From: Rutidosis leptorrhynchoides
Lineage: Eukaryota > Streptophyta > Magnoliopsida > Asterales > Asteraceae
DNA length: 64,000 nt
Assembly (NCBI RefSeq): GCF_046630445.1
Contig: NC_092333.1
Location: forward strand, 181,906,501-181,970,500
Reading direction: 5' to 3'
A program made the translations under genes and the position numbers. Below the pieces are notes generated by a model. That model was not told the origin of the DNA, made no database searches, and saw only the letters and a list, made by a program, of their open reading frames with translations. This document shows, piece by piece, positions 1 to 11,443 of the stretch (the first letter of the stretch is position 1; every line of letters starts with the position of its first letter).

Positions 1-2967
1 TCCAAATCTTGTCCTTATTTTAGTATGCAACAGCGGAAGCTCTTAGTATTCACCTGAGAATAAACATGCTTTAAATGTCAACAAAAATGTTGGTGAGTTA
101 TAGGTTTAACCTATATATATCAAATCATAACAATAGACCACAAGATTTCATATTTCAATACACATCCCATACATAGAGATAAAAATCATTCATATGGTGA
201 ACACCTGGTAACCGACATTAACAAGATGCATATATAAGAATATCCCCATCATTCTGGGACACCCTTCGGATATGATATAAATTTTGAAGTACTAAAGCAT
301 CCGGTACTTTGGATGGGGTTTGTTAGGCCCAATAGATCTATCTTTAGGATTCGCGTCAATTAGGGTGTCTGTTCCCTAATTCTTAGATTACCAGACTTAA
401 TAAAAAGGGGCATATTCGATTTCGATAATTCAACCATAGAATGTAGTTTCACGTACTTGTGTCTATTTTGTAAATCATTTATAAAACCTGCATGTATTCT
501 CATCCCAAAAATATTAGATTTTAAAAGTGGGACTATAACTCACTTTCACAGATTTTTACTTCGTCGGGAAGTAAGACTTGGCCACTGGTTGATTCACGAA
601 CCTATAACAATATATACATATATATCAAAGTATGTTCAAAATATATTTACAACACTTTTAATATATTTTGATGTTTTAAGTTTATTAAGTCAGCTGTCCT
701 CGTTAGTAACCTACAACTAGTTGTCCACAGTTAGATGTACAGAAATAAATCAATAAATATTATCTTGAATCAATCCACGACCCAGTGTATACGTATCTCA
801 GTATTGATCACAACTCAAACTATATATATTTTGGAATCAACCTCAACCCTGTATAGCTAACTCCAACATTTACATATAGAGTGTCTATGGTTGTTCCGAA
901 ATATATATAGATGTGTCGACATGATAGGTCGAAACATTGTATACGTGTCTATGGTATCTCAAGATTACATAATATACAATACAAGTTGATTAAGTTTTGG
1001 TTGGAATAGATTTGTTACCAATTTTTACGTAGCTAAAATGAGAAAAATTATCCAATCTTGTTTTACCCATAACTTCTTCATTTTAAATCCGTTTTGAGTG
1101 AATCAAATTGCTATGGTTTCATATTGAACTCTATTTTATGAATCTAAACAGAAAAAGTATAGGTTTATAGTCGGAAAAATAAGTTACAAGTTGTTTTTGT
1201 AAAGGTAGTCATTTCAGTCGAAAGAACGACGTCTAAATGACCATTTTAGAAAACATACTTCCACTTTGAGTTTAACCATAATTTTTGGATATAGTTTCAT
1301 GTTCATAATAAAAATCATTTTCTCAGAATAACAACTTTTAAATCAAAGTTTATCATAGTTTTTAATTAACTAACCCAAAACAGCCCGCGGTGTTACTACG
1401 ACGGCGTAAATCCGGTTTTACGGTGTTTTTCGTGTTTCCAGGTTTTAAATCATTAAGTTAGCATATCATATAAATATAGAACATGTGTTTAGTTGCTTTT
1501 AAAAGTAAAGTTAGAAGGATTAACTTTTGTTTGCGAACAAGTTTAGAATTAACTAAACTATGTTCTAGTGATTACAAGTTTAAACCTTCGAATAAGATAG
1601 CTTTATATGTATGAATCGAATGATGTTATGAACATCATTACTACCTTAAGTTCCTTGGATAAACTTACTGGAAAAGAGAAAAATGGATCTAGCTTCAACG
1701 GATCCTTGGATGGCTCGAAGTTCTTGAAGCAGAATCATGACACGAAAACAAGTTCAAGTAAGATCATCACTTGAAATAAGATTGTTATAGTTATAGAAAT
1801 TGAACCAAAGTTTGAATATGATTATTACCTTGTATTAGAATGATAACCTACCGTAAGAAACAAAGATTTCTTGAGGTTGGATGATCACCTTACAAGATTG
1901 AAAGTGAGCTAGCAAACTTGAAAGTATTCTTGATTTTTATGTAACTAGAACTTGTAGAATTTATGAAGAACACTTAGAACTTGAAGATATAACTTGAGAG
2001 AGATCAATTAGATGAAGAAAATTGAAGAATGAAAGTGTTTGTAGGTGTTTTTGGTCGTTGGTGTATGGATTAGATATAAAGGATATGTAATTTTGTTTTC
2101 ATGTAAATAAGTCATGAATGATTACTCATATTTTTGTAATTTTATGAGATATTTCATGCTAGTTGCCAAATGATGGTTCCCACATGTGTTAGGTGACTCA
2201 CATGGGCTACTAAGAGCTGATCATTGGAGTGTATATACCAATAGTACATACATCTAAAAGCTGTGCATTGTACGAGTACGAATACGGGTGCATACGAGTA
2301 GAATTGTTGATGAAACTGAACGAGGATGTAATTGTAAGCATTTTTATTAAGTAGAAGTATTTTGATAAGTGTATTGAAGTCTTTCAAAAGTGTATAAATA
2401 CATATTAAAACACTACATGTATATACATTTTAACTGAGTCGTTAAGTCATCGTTAGTCGTTACATGTAAGTGTTGTTTTGAAACCTTTAGGTTAACGATC
2501 TTGTTAAATATTTTTAACCCAATGTTTATAATATCAAATGAGATTTTAAATTATTATATTATCATGATATTATCATGTATGAATATCTCTTAATATGATA
2601 TATATATACATTAAATGTCTTTACAACGATAATCGTTACATATATGTCTCGTTTAAAAATCATTAAGTTAGTAGTCTTGTTTTTACATATGTAGTTCATT
2701 GTTAATGTACTTAATGATATGTTTACTTATCATAGTATCATGTTAACTATATATATATATATCCATATATATGTCATGATATAGTTTTTACAAGTTTTAA
2801 CGTTCGTGAATCACCGGTCAACTTGGGTGGTCAATTGTCTATATGAAACATATTTCAATTAATCAAGTCTTAACAAGTTTGATTGCTTAACATGTTGGAA
2901 ACATTTAATCATGTAAATATCAATCTCAATTAATATATATAAACATGGAAAAGTTCGGGTCACTACA
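1..2967 (-). mobile_element. LTR of a long-LTR retrotransposon (element D), cut by the window edge
   Basis: Read on the minus strand the piece begins TGTAGTGACCCG at 2967, the same kind of LTR start seen in elements A, B and C (TGTnACnACCCGG). Bases about 30-640 match, in the same orientation, the 3' part of element C's LTRs (about 42790-43410 and 51075-51690): the run CTGAGAATAAACATGCTT, the block with AGATCTATCTTTAGGATTCG, and the ending near GATTCACGAACCTAT. Bases about 775-945 resemble the internal region of C near 49060-49240. The last few hundred bases of the LTR would lie left of the window. No coding region is supported; short ORFs here are chance. Confidence 0.65.
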
Positions 2968-3623
2968 TTGACATCCCCGTCTGTTCAAGGTATAGAAACC
3001 CTAGCCTGAACTATAAAATAGGCGTATGCTATTTGAGTTTAGTACATGTTGATTTGCGTGTATTGTACATGTTGGTTACATGTATGTTAAAACAGGGGTA
3101 CTTATTATATATACGTTAAGTTTAGTTACCAGGGTGGTCAATCTTGTAGAATATTTTGATAAACGTTTCTGGATGAAACAACGGAAATCTTGTGATCCAC
3201 CTTTATATACAGATTATGCGCAACATTAAAACTATGAACTCACCAACCTTTGTGTTGACACTATTAAGCATGTTTATTCTCAGGTTCCTAGAAGTCTTTC
3301 TCTGATTGCTTATACATTATACAAGCTATGTGCATGGAGTCATACATGCTTTATTCGAGAAAACTTTGTATTCACAAAATCTTCACCATGTATCTTATTT
3401 GACTGTATTGTCAACGGATGTATTGTTAGAAACTATTATATACGATGATTGTCTATACGTAGAAATCATCAGACATCGAAAACCTTGGATTTATATATTC
3501 ATTTATGGTGTACCTTTTCAAAAGAATGCAATGTTTACAAAACGTATCATATAGAGGTTAAAACGTCACTATAAAATCAATGAATGATGTATTCGTCCAA
3601 ATAGATTTGGACGGGTCATCACA
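2968..3623 (+). mobile_element. 3' end of another long LTR (element E), truncated
   Basis: This + strand piece ends GGACGGGTCATCACA, matching the ends of related LTRs (B ends GGACGGGTCGTTACA). Upstream it carries the same order of blocks as other LTR ends: GTTACCAGG near 3127, ACTCACCAACCTTTGTGTTGACAC near 3238, then CATGTTTATTCTCAG. No primer-binding site follows the end, so it is a 3' LTR or a solo LTR. Its left part is interrupted exactly where element D begins, which suggests that D inserted into E. The terminal stretch holds a perfect hairpin, GTCCAAAT-AG-ATTTGGAC. Confidence 0.6.
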
Positions 3624-3692
3624 AAAAACGCTCTCAAAAGCCAAAAATCGTTATTTTCTTCTTCCACCTTCAAAACATTCATGGCTGGAAGA

Positions 3693-4139
3693 GTAAGTTT
3701 CAATTTTTAATTCTGCATTGTTAAAATCTTTTTATTTCTGCAAAACTGATGTAACTTCCTCTACCATGCCATGAAGCCGCCGGTATAGGATTAAAGCCGC
3801 TGACTTCGTCTCCTATGACTTAAATTAATAATGTTTGATAGTTTGCTTGTATAGGAATTATTAAGAATTGCTTAGAAACTGCTATTATGATAATTATTGT
3901 TAGGATTGTAATGAGAAAACCTAAAAATCTGAACATGCTTAACAGGTATATAAAGCCGCCGGCTTTATATTTAAATCGCCGGTTTCATCTTAACTAAACA
4001 CAAATCGAAAATTGCTGTTTAAATAGGTTGGAAAATTTTGAAAACTCTTTTGCAGGTTATGAAGCCGCCGGCTTCATTATAAAAAAATTCGAATTTTTAA
4101 TTTTTATTGCTAATGTTTGCTCAATTTGTGTTAAAACAG
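3693..4139 (+). other. Candidate intron at the start of the Athila-like ORF
   Basis: ATG at 3681 opens four codons followed by a perfect plant donor GTAAGT at 3693. A U-rich stretch ending in CAG at 4137-4139 is a fair acceptor. Removing this 447-base segment is phase 0 and joins the short first exon in frame with the long ORF from base 4140, so the methionine at 4107 would be intronic. A second CAG at 4053-4055 would lead to an early stop. Third ORFs of plant retroelements are often made from spliced RNA. This is inference from splice motifs only. Confidence 0.35.
3773..4077 (+). repeat. GCCGCCGGC palindromes upstream of the Athila-like ORF
   Basis: Two near-perfect palindromes, ATAAAGCCGCCGGCTTTAT (3950-3968) and ATGAAGCCGCCGGCTTCAT (4059-4077), are accompanied by degenerate relatives at 3773-3783, 3793-3806 and 3973-3985. 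The same motif recurs in the element's LTR at 7087-7936. Each unit can form a short GC-capped hairpin. Confidence 0.75.
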
Positions 4140-5568
4140 AGAGTTAAGAACAGGGAAGAGCCCGAGCTAGTTGAGATTCGCATTGACTTGGCATCATTGT
4201 ACGAGTGGTTAAGGTTTCCACAGAACGATCCTAGGTTCCAAACCATGGCTCTTATACTTAAGAGAATGATGTATCAGGAGATGTTGGCACCTTTTGAGAT
4301 TGATTGGTTAGCTTTAAACTCTGCTAGGTTAACTCTTGCTTATAAAGAAATGATGCAAACTAATTACTTGGTTCCTTTGGCTGATGGAGGAGGGATGAAT
4401 GTGGTTATGGAAGAGTCATTTAATTTGTTTAATATTCGTATGCCGATTAATCCTAATCTCACTTTTGAGTTATTGGCGACTGCTTGTTCCCATCATGCTC
4501 AGAGTGTGACAGATACTTCATTCTATAGGTTTCGACTGGGTGGACGTGAGCAGTCGATGAGTATAGTTAATATTGCTCAGGCTTTAGGGATTTATGGGGA
4601 GTTTGTTTAGGCTATTTGGTTTGGAGATTTTCTTGCTGGTACTGCTAGACAGGGGCTATCCGGGCCCTAATCGGGATGCTTTTGATTATAATGCTGCATG
4701 AGTCAGTTTGGTATTCCTAATCTTGATTTTCTTAATACTGATGTGAGGAGGAAACACATTGCTTTTCCCTACATGCGATCCTTCCAGGTCTTGCTTTCTC
4801 ACACTATCTCCTTGTGAAAGGAGAATACAGAGAAGTTGACTCAGCCTGATTGTTAGTATTTGACTCAGATGTTTAACCGTCAACCGGTTAACATTCCTTA
4901 TTGTGTAGCCGATTATTTGAGTAGTACAGCCAGGGGTAGGATGCAGGGCAGTGCTGTTTGTGGTGGTCATTTTGTGAGTTTGATTGCTATGTGGTTAGGG
5001 ATTCCGGTTAATGGTTTGGCTACTCTTCAGACTGAGGTTGGTCGTGTTAATGCGAGGATTTGGTTGAATTCGAAGGTAGTTAAGCGAGGGCCGGGTGAGA
5101 GTTTCGTTTCGTATAATTCGCCAGTAGGTCAGTTGATGCAGGATGCGCACCAGCAGGATGCGCCTAATACTGAGGCTTCGAGCAGCCGTTCTAGGGATAG
5201 TCGTAGAGCTGTTCGTGGTGATACGGATGATCTGGCTCATGTGATTGAGATGATGACTGCCCTGAACACTCGTCAGGGTGATATGTCAGATATGATGGGA
5301 ATCATCATAATGAGTTGATGGAAAAACGCCAAGAGGATAGGACCGAGTTTGATGAGTATATGAGGGACTCTAGGTATGAGTTGGGACATGTGGACTACTC
5401 GATTCAGTGGGGAGTCCATAATGATGAGAGGTTTTATAATCATTACCCCAGTACCGAGCCCTTTGACCCTACCTATTACGAACCACCACCACCGTATGCT
5501 CCAGATGTTGCATTCCCACCAGCGCGTTGTAACCGTGATTATGCCTTGGTCCATATTCAACCTGTTGT

Positions 5569-5610
<42 letters not shown>

Positions 5611-5635
5611 GGAGATCAGGAGGTTCCCAGGATGA
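4107..5635 (+). pseudogene. Broken Athila-type third ORF (ATHILA ORF-1-like protein)
   Basis: The first block (4107-4610, 167 codons) has features of the plant retrotransposon ORF-1 family: FEIDWLALN, a FRLGG motif followed by a short helical segment, and IAQALGIYGEFV. It ends at a TAG after which the same frame reads AIWFGDFLAG, so the stop is internal to the old gene. A frameshift follows near 4660. Coding resumes at 4860-5318 (VADYLSSTARGRMQGSAVCGG, a Ser/Arg-rich linker), shifts frame near 5300, and continues to 5635 with a charged segment, a Tyr/Pro-rich segment and a run of 13 Asp. The role of this protein is unknown; the position corresponds to the envelope-like slot, but I see no clear signal peptide or membrane segment. 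At least three lesions make it non-functional. Confidence 0.65.
5570..5615 (+). repeat. GAT trinucleotide repeat coding an Asp tract
   Basis: An uninterrupted run of GAT codons gives the poly-Asp tail of the broken Athila-type ORF, followed by GAGGAG. It is a coding microsatellite likely to vary in length. Confidence 0.85.
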
Positions 5636-6881
5636 TCATTGTTTATGTTATGTTATGTTTATTTCAGACATTATTATTATTATTTTTATTCTGATGATTC
5701 GTACTAATGGTTTGTACTAACTTTGATTATGTTTAATTATCGTGTGTGTGGAAATTTTTATTATATATGTGCTATTATGATTAATTGTTGGTTACAAGTT
5801 TGTGATGATGATTAAAGAACGGATAGGTGATGAAGCAATTAAAGATGCTTCTCGACTACATCAAAAGCACGAAAAAGGGGAGATTTGCTTTTCTCGCTTA
5901 TAATTATATCTCTTTTATATTTTTATGCAATGGGGACATTGCAACTTTCTAAGTGTGGGGTGGGAGGTGACTAAATTTCTTTTACAACTAAAACAAGTGC
6001 AAAAATGGGCATAATTTAAAATTTATCAACATTTTATATGAAACCTTGTGTAAATGATAAAGAAATATCTAGGATTTTTGTTAGCCTTTTTATTGTTAAA
6101 CCCATTGTCAGCCAGTTTACTCAGGTAATTAGCACTTAATATGTGTGCTAGATAAAATTAGTTACCTTTAGAAACCTAAACCTTTAGATAAAAACCCAAT
6201 TAAACCAAATTTCCATTCCTAAACCTTATTATTTTTGGAAGTATAAAATCTTAGTCAAGCTTATGTCTTTTCATTAATCTAAACTTAAAGCTAATAGAAC
6301 TACTCTCAATTTCGAGATCGAACTACTTATAGGAAGTAAACGCCAAATATTGTGAAACGATTGCAAACTTATAGCCACTATCATATGGCATAATAAGCAT
6401 GGACCACTGAGGCAGCAAAAGAGTCTCAATAAGGGCCAACTTAGAAAAATTGCCAAATGTAATGCTAATGCTAAGCATGAAAGCAAAAGAAATAAAAAGT
6501 CAAAAGAGCCCAATGAAGGCCAATAAGAGTGATGAGAGTAAGAGAAAAGAGTTTTAATGAGAACCACACATTTATAAAAACTCTAGAAAATAAAAGATTC
6601 CAATGATGACAAACTTGTATAAATCTGGATTAATAAACATTAGGACCACTTGTATTCCTTGGTCTGGTTCAGACTAGTTCTTATAATAATAACTAACCGC
6701 AATGATTAGACATCTTTTTGACTTTGCATTTTGCTTCTGCTTTTACACCAATTTTATCTGTATCATGACTACCTGTTAAAATCAACTATGTATTTTACCT
6801 AGTTATGATGTTTCTTTTGATACAAAATAAGAAAGGTTCTAGAAAGAAAATAATAAATGTTGAATAATTTAAAATTTACTT
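5636..6881 (+). other. Noncoding stretch between the Athila-type ORF and the 3' LTR
   Basis: No supported gene. The stretch holds TTATT-rich sequence just after the ORF, and at 5951-5960 a first AAGTGTGGGG motif preceded by GGGGACATTGCAACTTTCT, which looks like a duplicate or an older polypurine tract of the element. The rest is AT-rich and shows nothing recognisable. Confidence 0.5.
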
Positions 6882-6913
6882 GAGGACAAGTAAAAGCTCA
6901 AGTGTGGGGTATT
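6882..6913 (+). promoter_or_regulatory. Polypurine tract before the Athila-like 3' LTR
   Basis: GAGGACAAGTAAAAGCTC followed by AAGTGTGGGGTATT is the usual purine-rich primer region that precedes the 3' LTR in Athila elements. The LTR start is set just after it, although the expected TG is not clear (TAATAACTCC is seen). Confidence 0.6.
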
Positions 6914-8527
6914 TAATAACTCCTAAATTATACGGTATTTTGATAACATTTTGAGGAATTATCTTGGTATTTTAAAGTCATTTCAATACTAAAACACACT
7001 AAAACGGGAAAATAGATATGTTTAATATTTTGTTGAAGTTGTGTATCAAACAGGAGCAAAAATAGTTAAAAGTGCAGAAAGCATGATGAAGCCGCCGGCA
7101 TGAGGGCACTGAAGCCGCCGGCTTACCTTCCATATTCCAGAATGTTCCAGTTTTTTATCGCAGAAATTGAAAAACTTGGCGACCAAGAAAAATACAGCCA
7201 AGCCGTCGTCTTCACTCTGAAGTCCCCGGCTTATGTCACACGGTTTAAACATCTTACTGCTCAAGTTCAAGTTAAATTTAAAAGTTATTCTCATCTAGAT
7301 CCGAAAGCAGCCAAGCTGCCAGCTTAATAATGAAGCCTCCTTCTTAAGTTATACAGCAAGATTCGGCGTACGCTTCAAGATCACATTTTACGTAGGCACC
7401 ACTTGAAGTCATGGGGAGCCGCAGGCTTCCCCTCCAAGCCACCGTCTTGGTTTGGCGGTTCCAGAAACTATAAATAGAGGCCTTGGGGTTAGTATTTATT
7501 TAGTTTGGAATTCTTGTACTCTGCATTCAGAGGCAAAGTCACGAAATAGCTAGGGTTTTTATCTATTACAACATTCAAGTTATTCAATCAAGTTTTTTTT
7601 TTCAATTCCTTTATGTTGGTATGATTTCTTCCATTAATCCTTATCTTTTATTTGTTTTTACTTTAGTTATGGGCTAATAGCCTTACATATGCTTGAACTA
7701 TGTAACACCTTGTGAACATTGCTTAATTATTCGAATTACATGAAAGAAAACATAAAACCGGATCAGGTGTACGAAGCCACCGGCTTCATATACCAGAGCC
7801 GCCGGCTTCATCATATTATTATGCAAATTTGTTACGATTTAAACTCAGATAGAATAAAACAGTATTCGGCGAAAATATTCAACAGAATCAACGAAGCTGC
7901 CGGCTTCGTTGACCAAGCCGCCGGCTTTATCCACTAATTATAGAAATATTTAAATTCGACAGAATCTCTGGATTTTCTGTGATGTTTTATGTCTGATTAA
8001 AATAACACTGTTTGAATAGTCTGATTTAGGTAAGCAATTACTATTAAGTTTTAACTAGAACATCAATAGGATTAAAACTTGGTAAACTTAAATATAATAA
8101 AATTGAATCATTTTAATAGTGAGGGTTATAGCTAGTAACTATAATCAGGGTTTGGTTAATCATACTAAATCTACTGTCAGGTCTTAAACAAGTAGCAAAT
8201 TTAGACATCTATTCTAGGATTAACCTGATCAACTAGTCTTGGAATTGGATATTATTAGTTCATTACTAAATCTGAGCTTGGTTTAAACTCAAAAGCAATT
8301 GTGAGCAACGTGTGAAAGGTTCAAGCATGTGTTTTATTTAATATTGTTATTTCTTAAAATTATTTTCTTGCAATTTATTTGTTTCTTATTTCTTTGTTAA
8401 TCAAAGCAACCAAATCTTAAAATTAAAGTTTTATATTCTAAATCCACCCGTTCTCTTGGGACGAACCTTAACTTACTAAACAAAAAATTAATCTGATCGG
8501 GTTTTGTTGCTTGTTAGAGTGTTAAAA
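6914..8527 (+). mobile_element. 3' LTR of the Athila-like element
   Basis: About 1.6 kb of noncoding sequence follows the polypurine tract. The motif TATAAATAGAGG near 7470 is a good TATA box, placed downstream of a cluster of GCCGCCGGC palindromes. The 3' part has the usual Athila ending, with a TTCTCTTGGGACGAACC block near 8451 (the mirror-image element has GATTCGTCCCAAGAGAG near 9951). The exact end is uncertain because no primer-binding site follows and the flank is rearranged. Confidence 0.5.
7087..7936 (+). repeat. GAAGCCGCCGGCTTC palindromes in the Athila-like LTR
   Basis: At least eight copies or degenerate copies occur, for example 7087-7099, 7111-7124, 7771-7786, 7797-7811, 7891-7906 and 7914-7926. 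Several come as close pairs separated by ATATACCA or GTTGACC. The motif is self-complementary, much richer in GC than its surroundings, and also present upstream of the ORF. Confidence 0.75.
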
Positions 8528-8539
8528 GTAAACCGTAAA

Positions 8540-9496
8540 TTAAGATATTAAAAATTTAAAAGTTAGATTAAAATATAGGCAATACTGCACACACTTTTGA
8601 CACATCACACACCATACTTGCATCGCAACGATAGATTGTTGTAACTTCTTTAACTCCTTCCCGTATGATTGAAATTGGTTATTCAAGCTAGCAAGTGTGA
8701 TTTGACCATTGTCACTCTCCACTTGAGCTACACTCTTCCTTGGAATATCCCTAGGTGAAGGATTCCACTCATGAGTATGAATCAAGATGTCTTCTAACAA
8801 GGTTTCGGCCGCATTCGGTGACTTATACATGAACACACCTCCTGCGGAGGCATCAAGAACTTTTCTTGTCAATAAATTCGTACCCCGGTAGAAAGTGTTG
8901 ATGTATTTTCTCTTGGTTAACCTATGCGGTGGACACGCTCTTAACATTTTCTTAAAATGAATCCATGCATCAAATAAAGACTCATCACTCCGTTGAGCGA
9001 ATTCATTGATCTCCATTCTAAGTCTCTCCACCTTCGATGGTGGAAAGAAGTGATTGATAAAAATGTCGCTTAAATATTGAAAATTTCTACTCGAGTCAGA
9101 AGGTAAATTCCTTAACTAAGCTTTAGCATCACCTTGAAGAGAAAAGGGGAATGCCCTTAACTTATATGCATCTTCGGTAACATCTTTGTGCTTGTAGAGA
9201 TCACAAATGTCATTGATTTTTTGAAGGTGTTTGAAAGGATTCTCTTCCATTAACCCATGAAATTGCACATTCTTTATCATCGTGAAGAAGTTACCCTCAA
9301 CTATCCAATTATCGTCCCCGATGAGCGGTTTAGTAATAGCCGGAGGCACCACCGTAGGTGCAACCAACCTAGCGTTCCACATTGGTGTGTCATTTGGATC
9401 AACTTGTTGTTCTTGATTAACAATTGGTGGGTTTTTGGGATCACCGTGACCGAATGGATTACCCTCGGGTTGAATTGGTTGACCGTTGCCATCCAT
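8540..9496 (-). pseudogene. Athila-like gag, split by one in-frame stop
   Basis: From ATG at 9496 one frame runs to 8540 with a single TAG at about 9117. The N-terminal part is Pro/Asn-rich, followed by the capsid-like block with FHGLMEENPFKHLQKINDIC and LRAFPFSLQGDAKA, a classic plant gag signature. After the stop, the same frame continues through FFPPSKVERLRMEI, a FDAWIHFKKMLRACP motif and a helical C-terminal part with LLEDILIHTHEW. The protein would form the particle shell. No zinc knuckle or protease is reached because the element ends near 8540. The primer-binding site upstream on the same strand fits a 5' gag position. A TGG to TAG change would explain the stop. Confidence 0.8.
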
Positions 9497-9795
9497 CTCT
9501 TTAATAAAAAATGGTAAAACCTCAAATTTCTTCTATGATACCCTTTCTTCCCTACGCTTATAAACTCCGTGAACGTGCCTCTCCAGATCGAAAAACGGAT
9601 GTTCAAACTTTTGATCCTATTGGAATCTCCTTTTCATACACCGTGGTACCTAACGTTCGATCACAAAACAAACAACAACGGTTTTCTCCAAACACAAATA
9701 TATAATAAAAACAAGAAAAGTAACTTTTGCAAGGATAAATCCTTACAAAGGATCGAACAATTAAATGCTTGACTCAAAAATTCAACTAGCTAACC

Positions 9796-9815
9796 GCTCC
9801 CCGGCAGCGGCGCCA
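9796..9815 (-). promoter_or_regulatory. Primer-binding site of the - strand Athila-like element
   Basis: On the minus strand the sequence TGGCGCCGCTGCCGGGGAGC lies about 10 bases from the LTR end. It is close to the tRNA-Asp-type primer site TGGCGCCGTTGCCGGGG usual in Athila elements. It fixes the LTR boundary and the orientation. Confidence 0.85.
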
Positions 9816-9825
9816 AAAGAAAGTT

Positions 9826-11386
9826 TGATGATGCTCTCACAAACATACTTTATTTCTTTTATATTTATATTCAAACGTGGACTTAACTATGTGACAAGCA
9901 TTCGAGAAACAATGACTCGGTAGTTGTAATTAGCAATTTTTCTGTTTAAGATTCGTCCCAAGAGAGCTGTGATTGCTAGTTGAATCGATGAAAACTCATA
10001 ATCATCCTAAGATTTGTTTAATTGGGGGGTTTTGAATTTTGAGATATTAAGAAAACTATTGGAAATTAATAAACAACTAGAAGTGATCAAGTAAATATCA
10101 ATATTAAAAGCATGCACACTTCCTTGATCCACTTGATGCATTCGGATTGTTCTTTTGTTCACTAAAGATCTAATTATGTTCAAACTTAGTTCCCTACTAG
10201 ATGTTATAATGATCCAATCAACACTTGCAAATTCCCATAAGCTTATATCAATTGATCTAGTTGAATCATGCAATTATCATTAGTACTTAGCCCAGGTTAA
10301 AGTCCCCTAAAACCCTTTGGTAATCAAAATCCCTTAAGAAAACCAAACTTCACTATTTTGACTAAGGACCAATTGAAAACCATTACAAATCAAGAACCTA
10401 ATCCCTTGAAATCCCTAATTTGATTGTCTATATCACCTAAATGTTGAATTACAAGTTGCTTCACTAATCAAATCCCTAAGATAGCTACACAAATCATATA
10501 ATCAAAGTAAAGCCCAAAAAAACAATAGCAAAGGATCTTTTGGCTAATTCTAATTACAAATCACAATCATCAAATCATAGATTCATCCAAACACAAACAT
10601 ACACATAATTAAGAACAATCCTTACCTTACAAGCTTCATAATCAAGTGCACATCACAAAATCTAGCCAATCATGGCTAAAATAAGAACAATACAAGTAAT
10701 AAGAGTGAAATTAAAAATCATTAAGCAATAATAAAAGTAAGATTGTACCAAACTTATGAAAATTACAAAAAAGCTAGATGAAGAAGATGAAGAAGAAGCC
10801 CTAGATCTTGCTCCAATCTTCAATCCCTGATGTAAATTGATGAAAACTTGATGAAAACCTTAACAATCTAGCTATCAAACCCTAATCTCCTCAGCCACCA
10901 GGTATTTTATTTAATCCCTAATTAGTTGTTATGAGAAAATCCACATCTCATTCTATTTATACCTCTTCGAAAAACTGCCCAAAATTTCCAGTGGAACGTC
11001 ATTCCATGATGTGGAATGTCGTTCTTGGGCCCGTTCAAAATGGAACACAGTTCTTTTAAATAGGGTCGTCATTCCTGATTCGCTCTCTAAATGCCTTCTT
11101 TTTCTGTTCCCATTTCATTTGTAATGGGACGTCGTTCTTGGCTTGGAACGCCCATTTTTCCCCAGGTAGAACGTCGTTCCAGGTTTTGGAACATCGTTCT
11201 GATGATTGGAACGCCGTTCTGGAATTAAGAAACGTCATTCTTAGGCCATTTCTAACACTTTTCAGTTTTCATGCTCTTTTGCACTCACTTTGGTCAATTT
11301 TACCCCAATTTCATACTTAGAACTGCAGTGGCACTCAAAACGCGACTAGTCTCCATTTCTTAACATTTATAGCCTAAAAGATATCA
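9826..11386 (-). mobile_element. 5' LTR of the - strand Athila-like element
   Basis: Read on the minus strand it starts TGATATCTTTTAGG at 11386 and ends GAGCATCATCA at 9826, just before the primer site, giving an LTR of about 1.56 kb. It contains a cluster of GGAACGTCGTTCC palindromes near its start and a block with TCTCTTGGGACGAATC near its end. The element's 3' half and second LTR are missing; the neighbouring + strand Athila-like LTR belongs to a different family with different palindromes. Confidence 0.7.
10991..11243 (-). repeat. GGAACGTCGTTCC palindromes in the Athila-like 5' LTR
   Basis: About nine copies of a self-complementary motif (consensus GGAACGWCRTTCC) lie in 250 bp, for example TGGAACGTCATTCCA at 10992-11006, AGAACGTCGTTCCA near 11168 and TTGGAACGCCGTTCTGG near 11206. 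Architecture and place in the LTR parallel the GCCGCCGGC palindromes of the other Athila-like element, but the sequence is unrelated. Confidence 0.75.
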
Positions 11387-11443
11387 AAAACCGAGTGTAG
11401 CGAGGTAGATATTGCGTGAGAAACATGGTGTGGATAAGAAATA

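Larger units (their letters stand above)
3624..8527 (+). mobile_element. 3' part of an Athila-like Ty3/Gypsy element
   Basis: The region contains, in order, a broken ORF of the ATHILA ORF-1 type that sits in the third, envelope-like position of Athila elements (to 5635), a noncoding stretch, a polypurine tract of the Athila form AAGTGTGGGG, and a 3' LTR. The 5' LTR, gag and pol are missing, probably because element E lies across the upstream part. A family-specific palindrome built on GCCGCCGGC recurs both upstream of the ORF and in the LTR, which ties the two ends to one element. The right limit is approximate. Confidence 0.6.

Noticed and set aside
457..720. 87-codon ORF near the left edge, with similar ORFs at 43224 and 51517
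   Set aside because: It lies inside LTR sequence shared by several elements and shows no domain; conservation follows from the LTR relationship.
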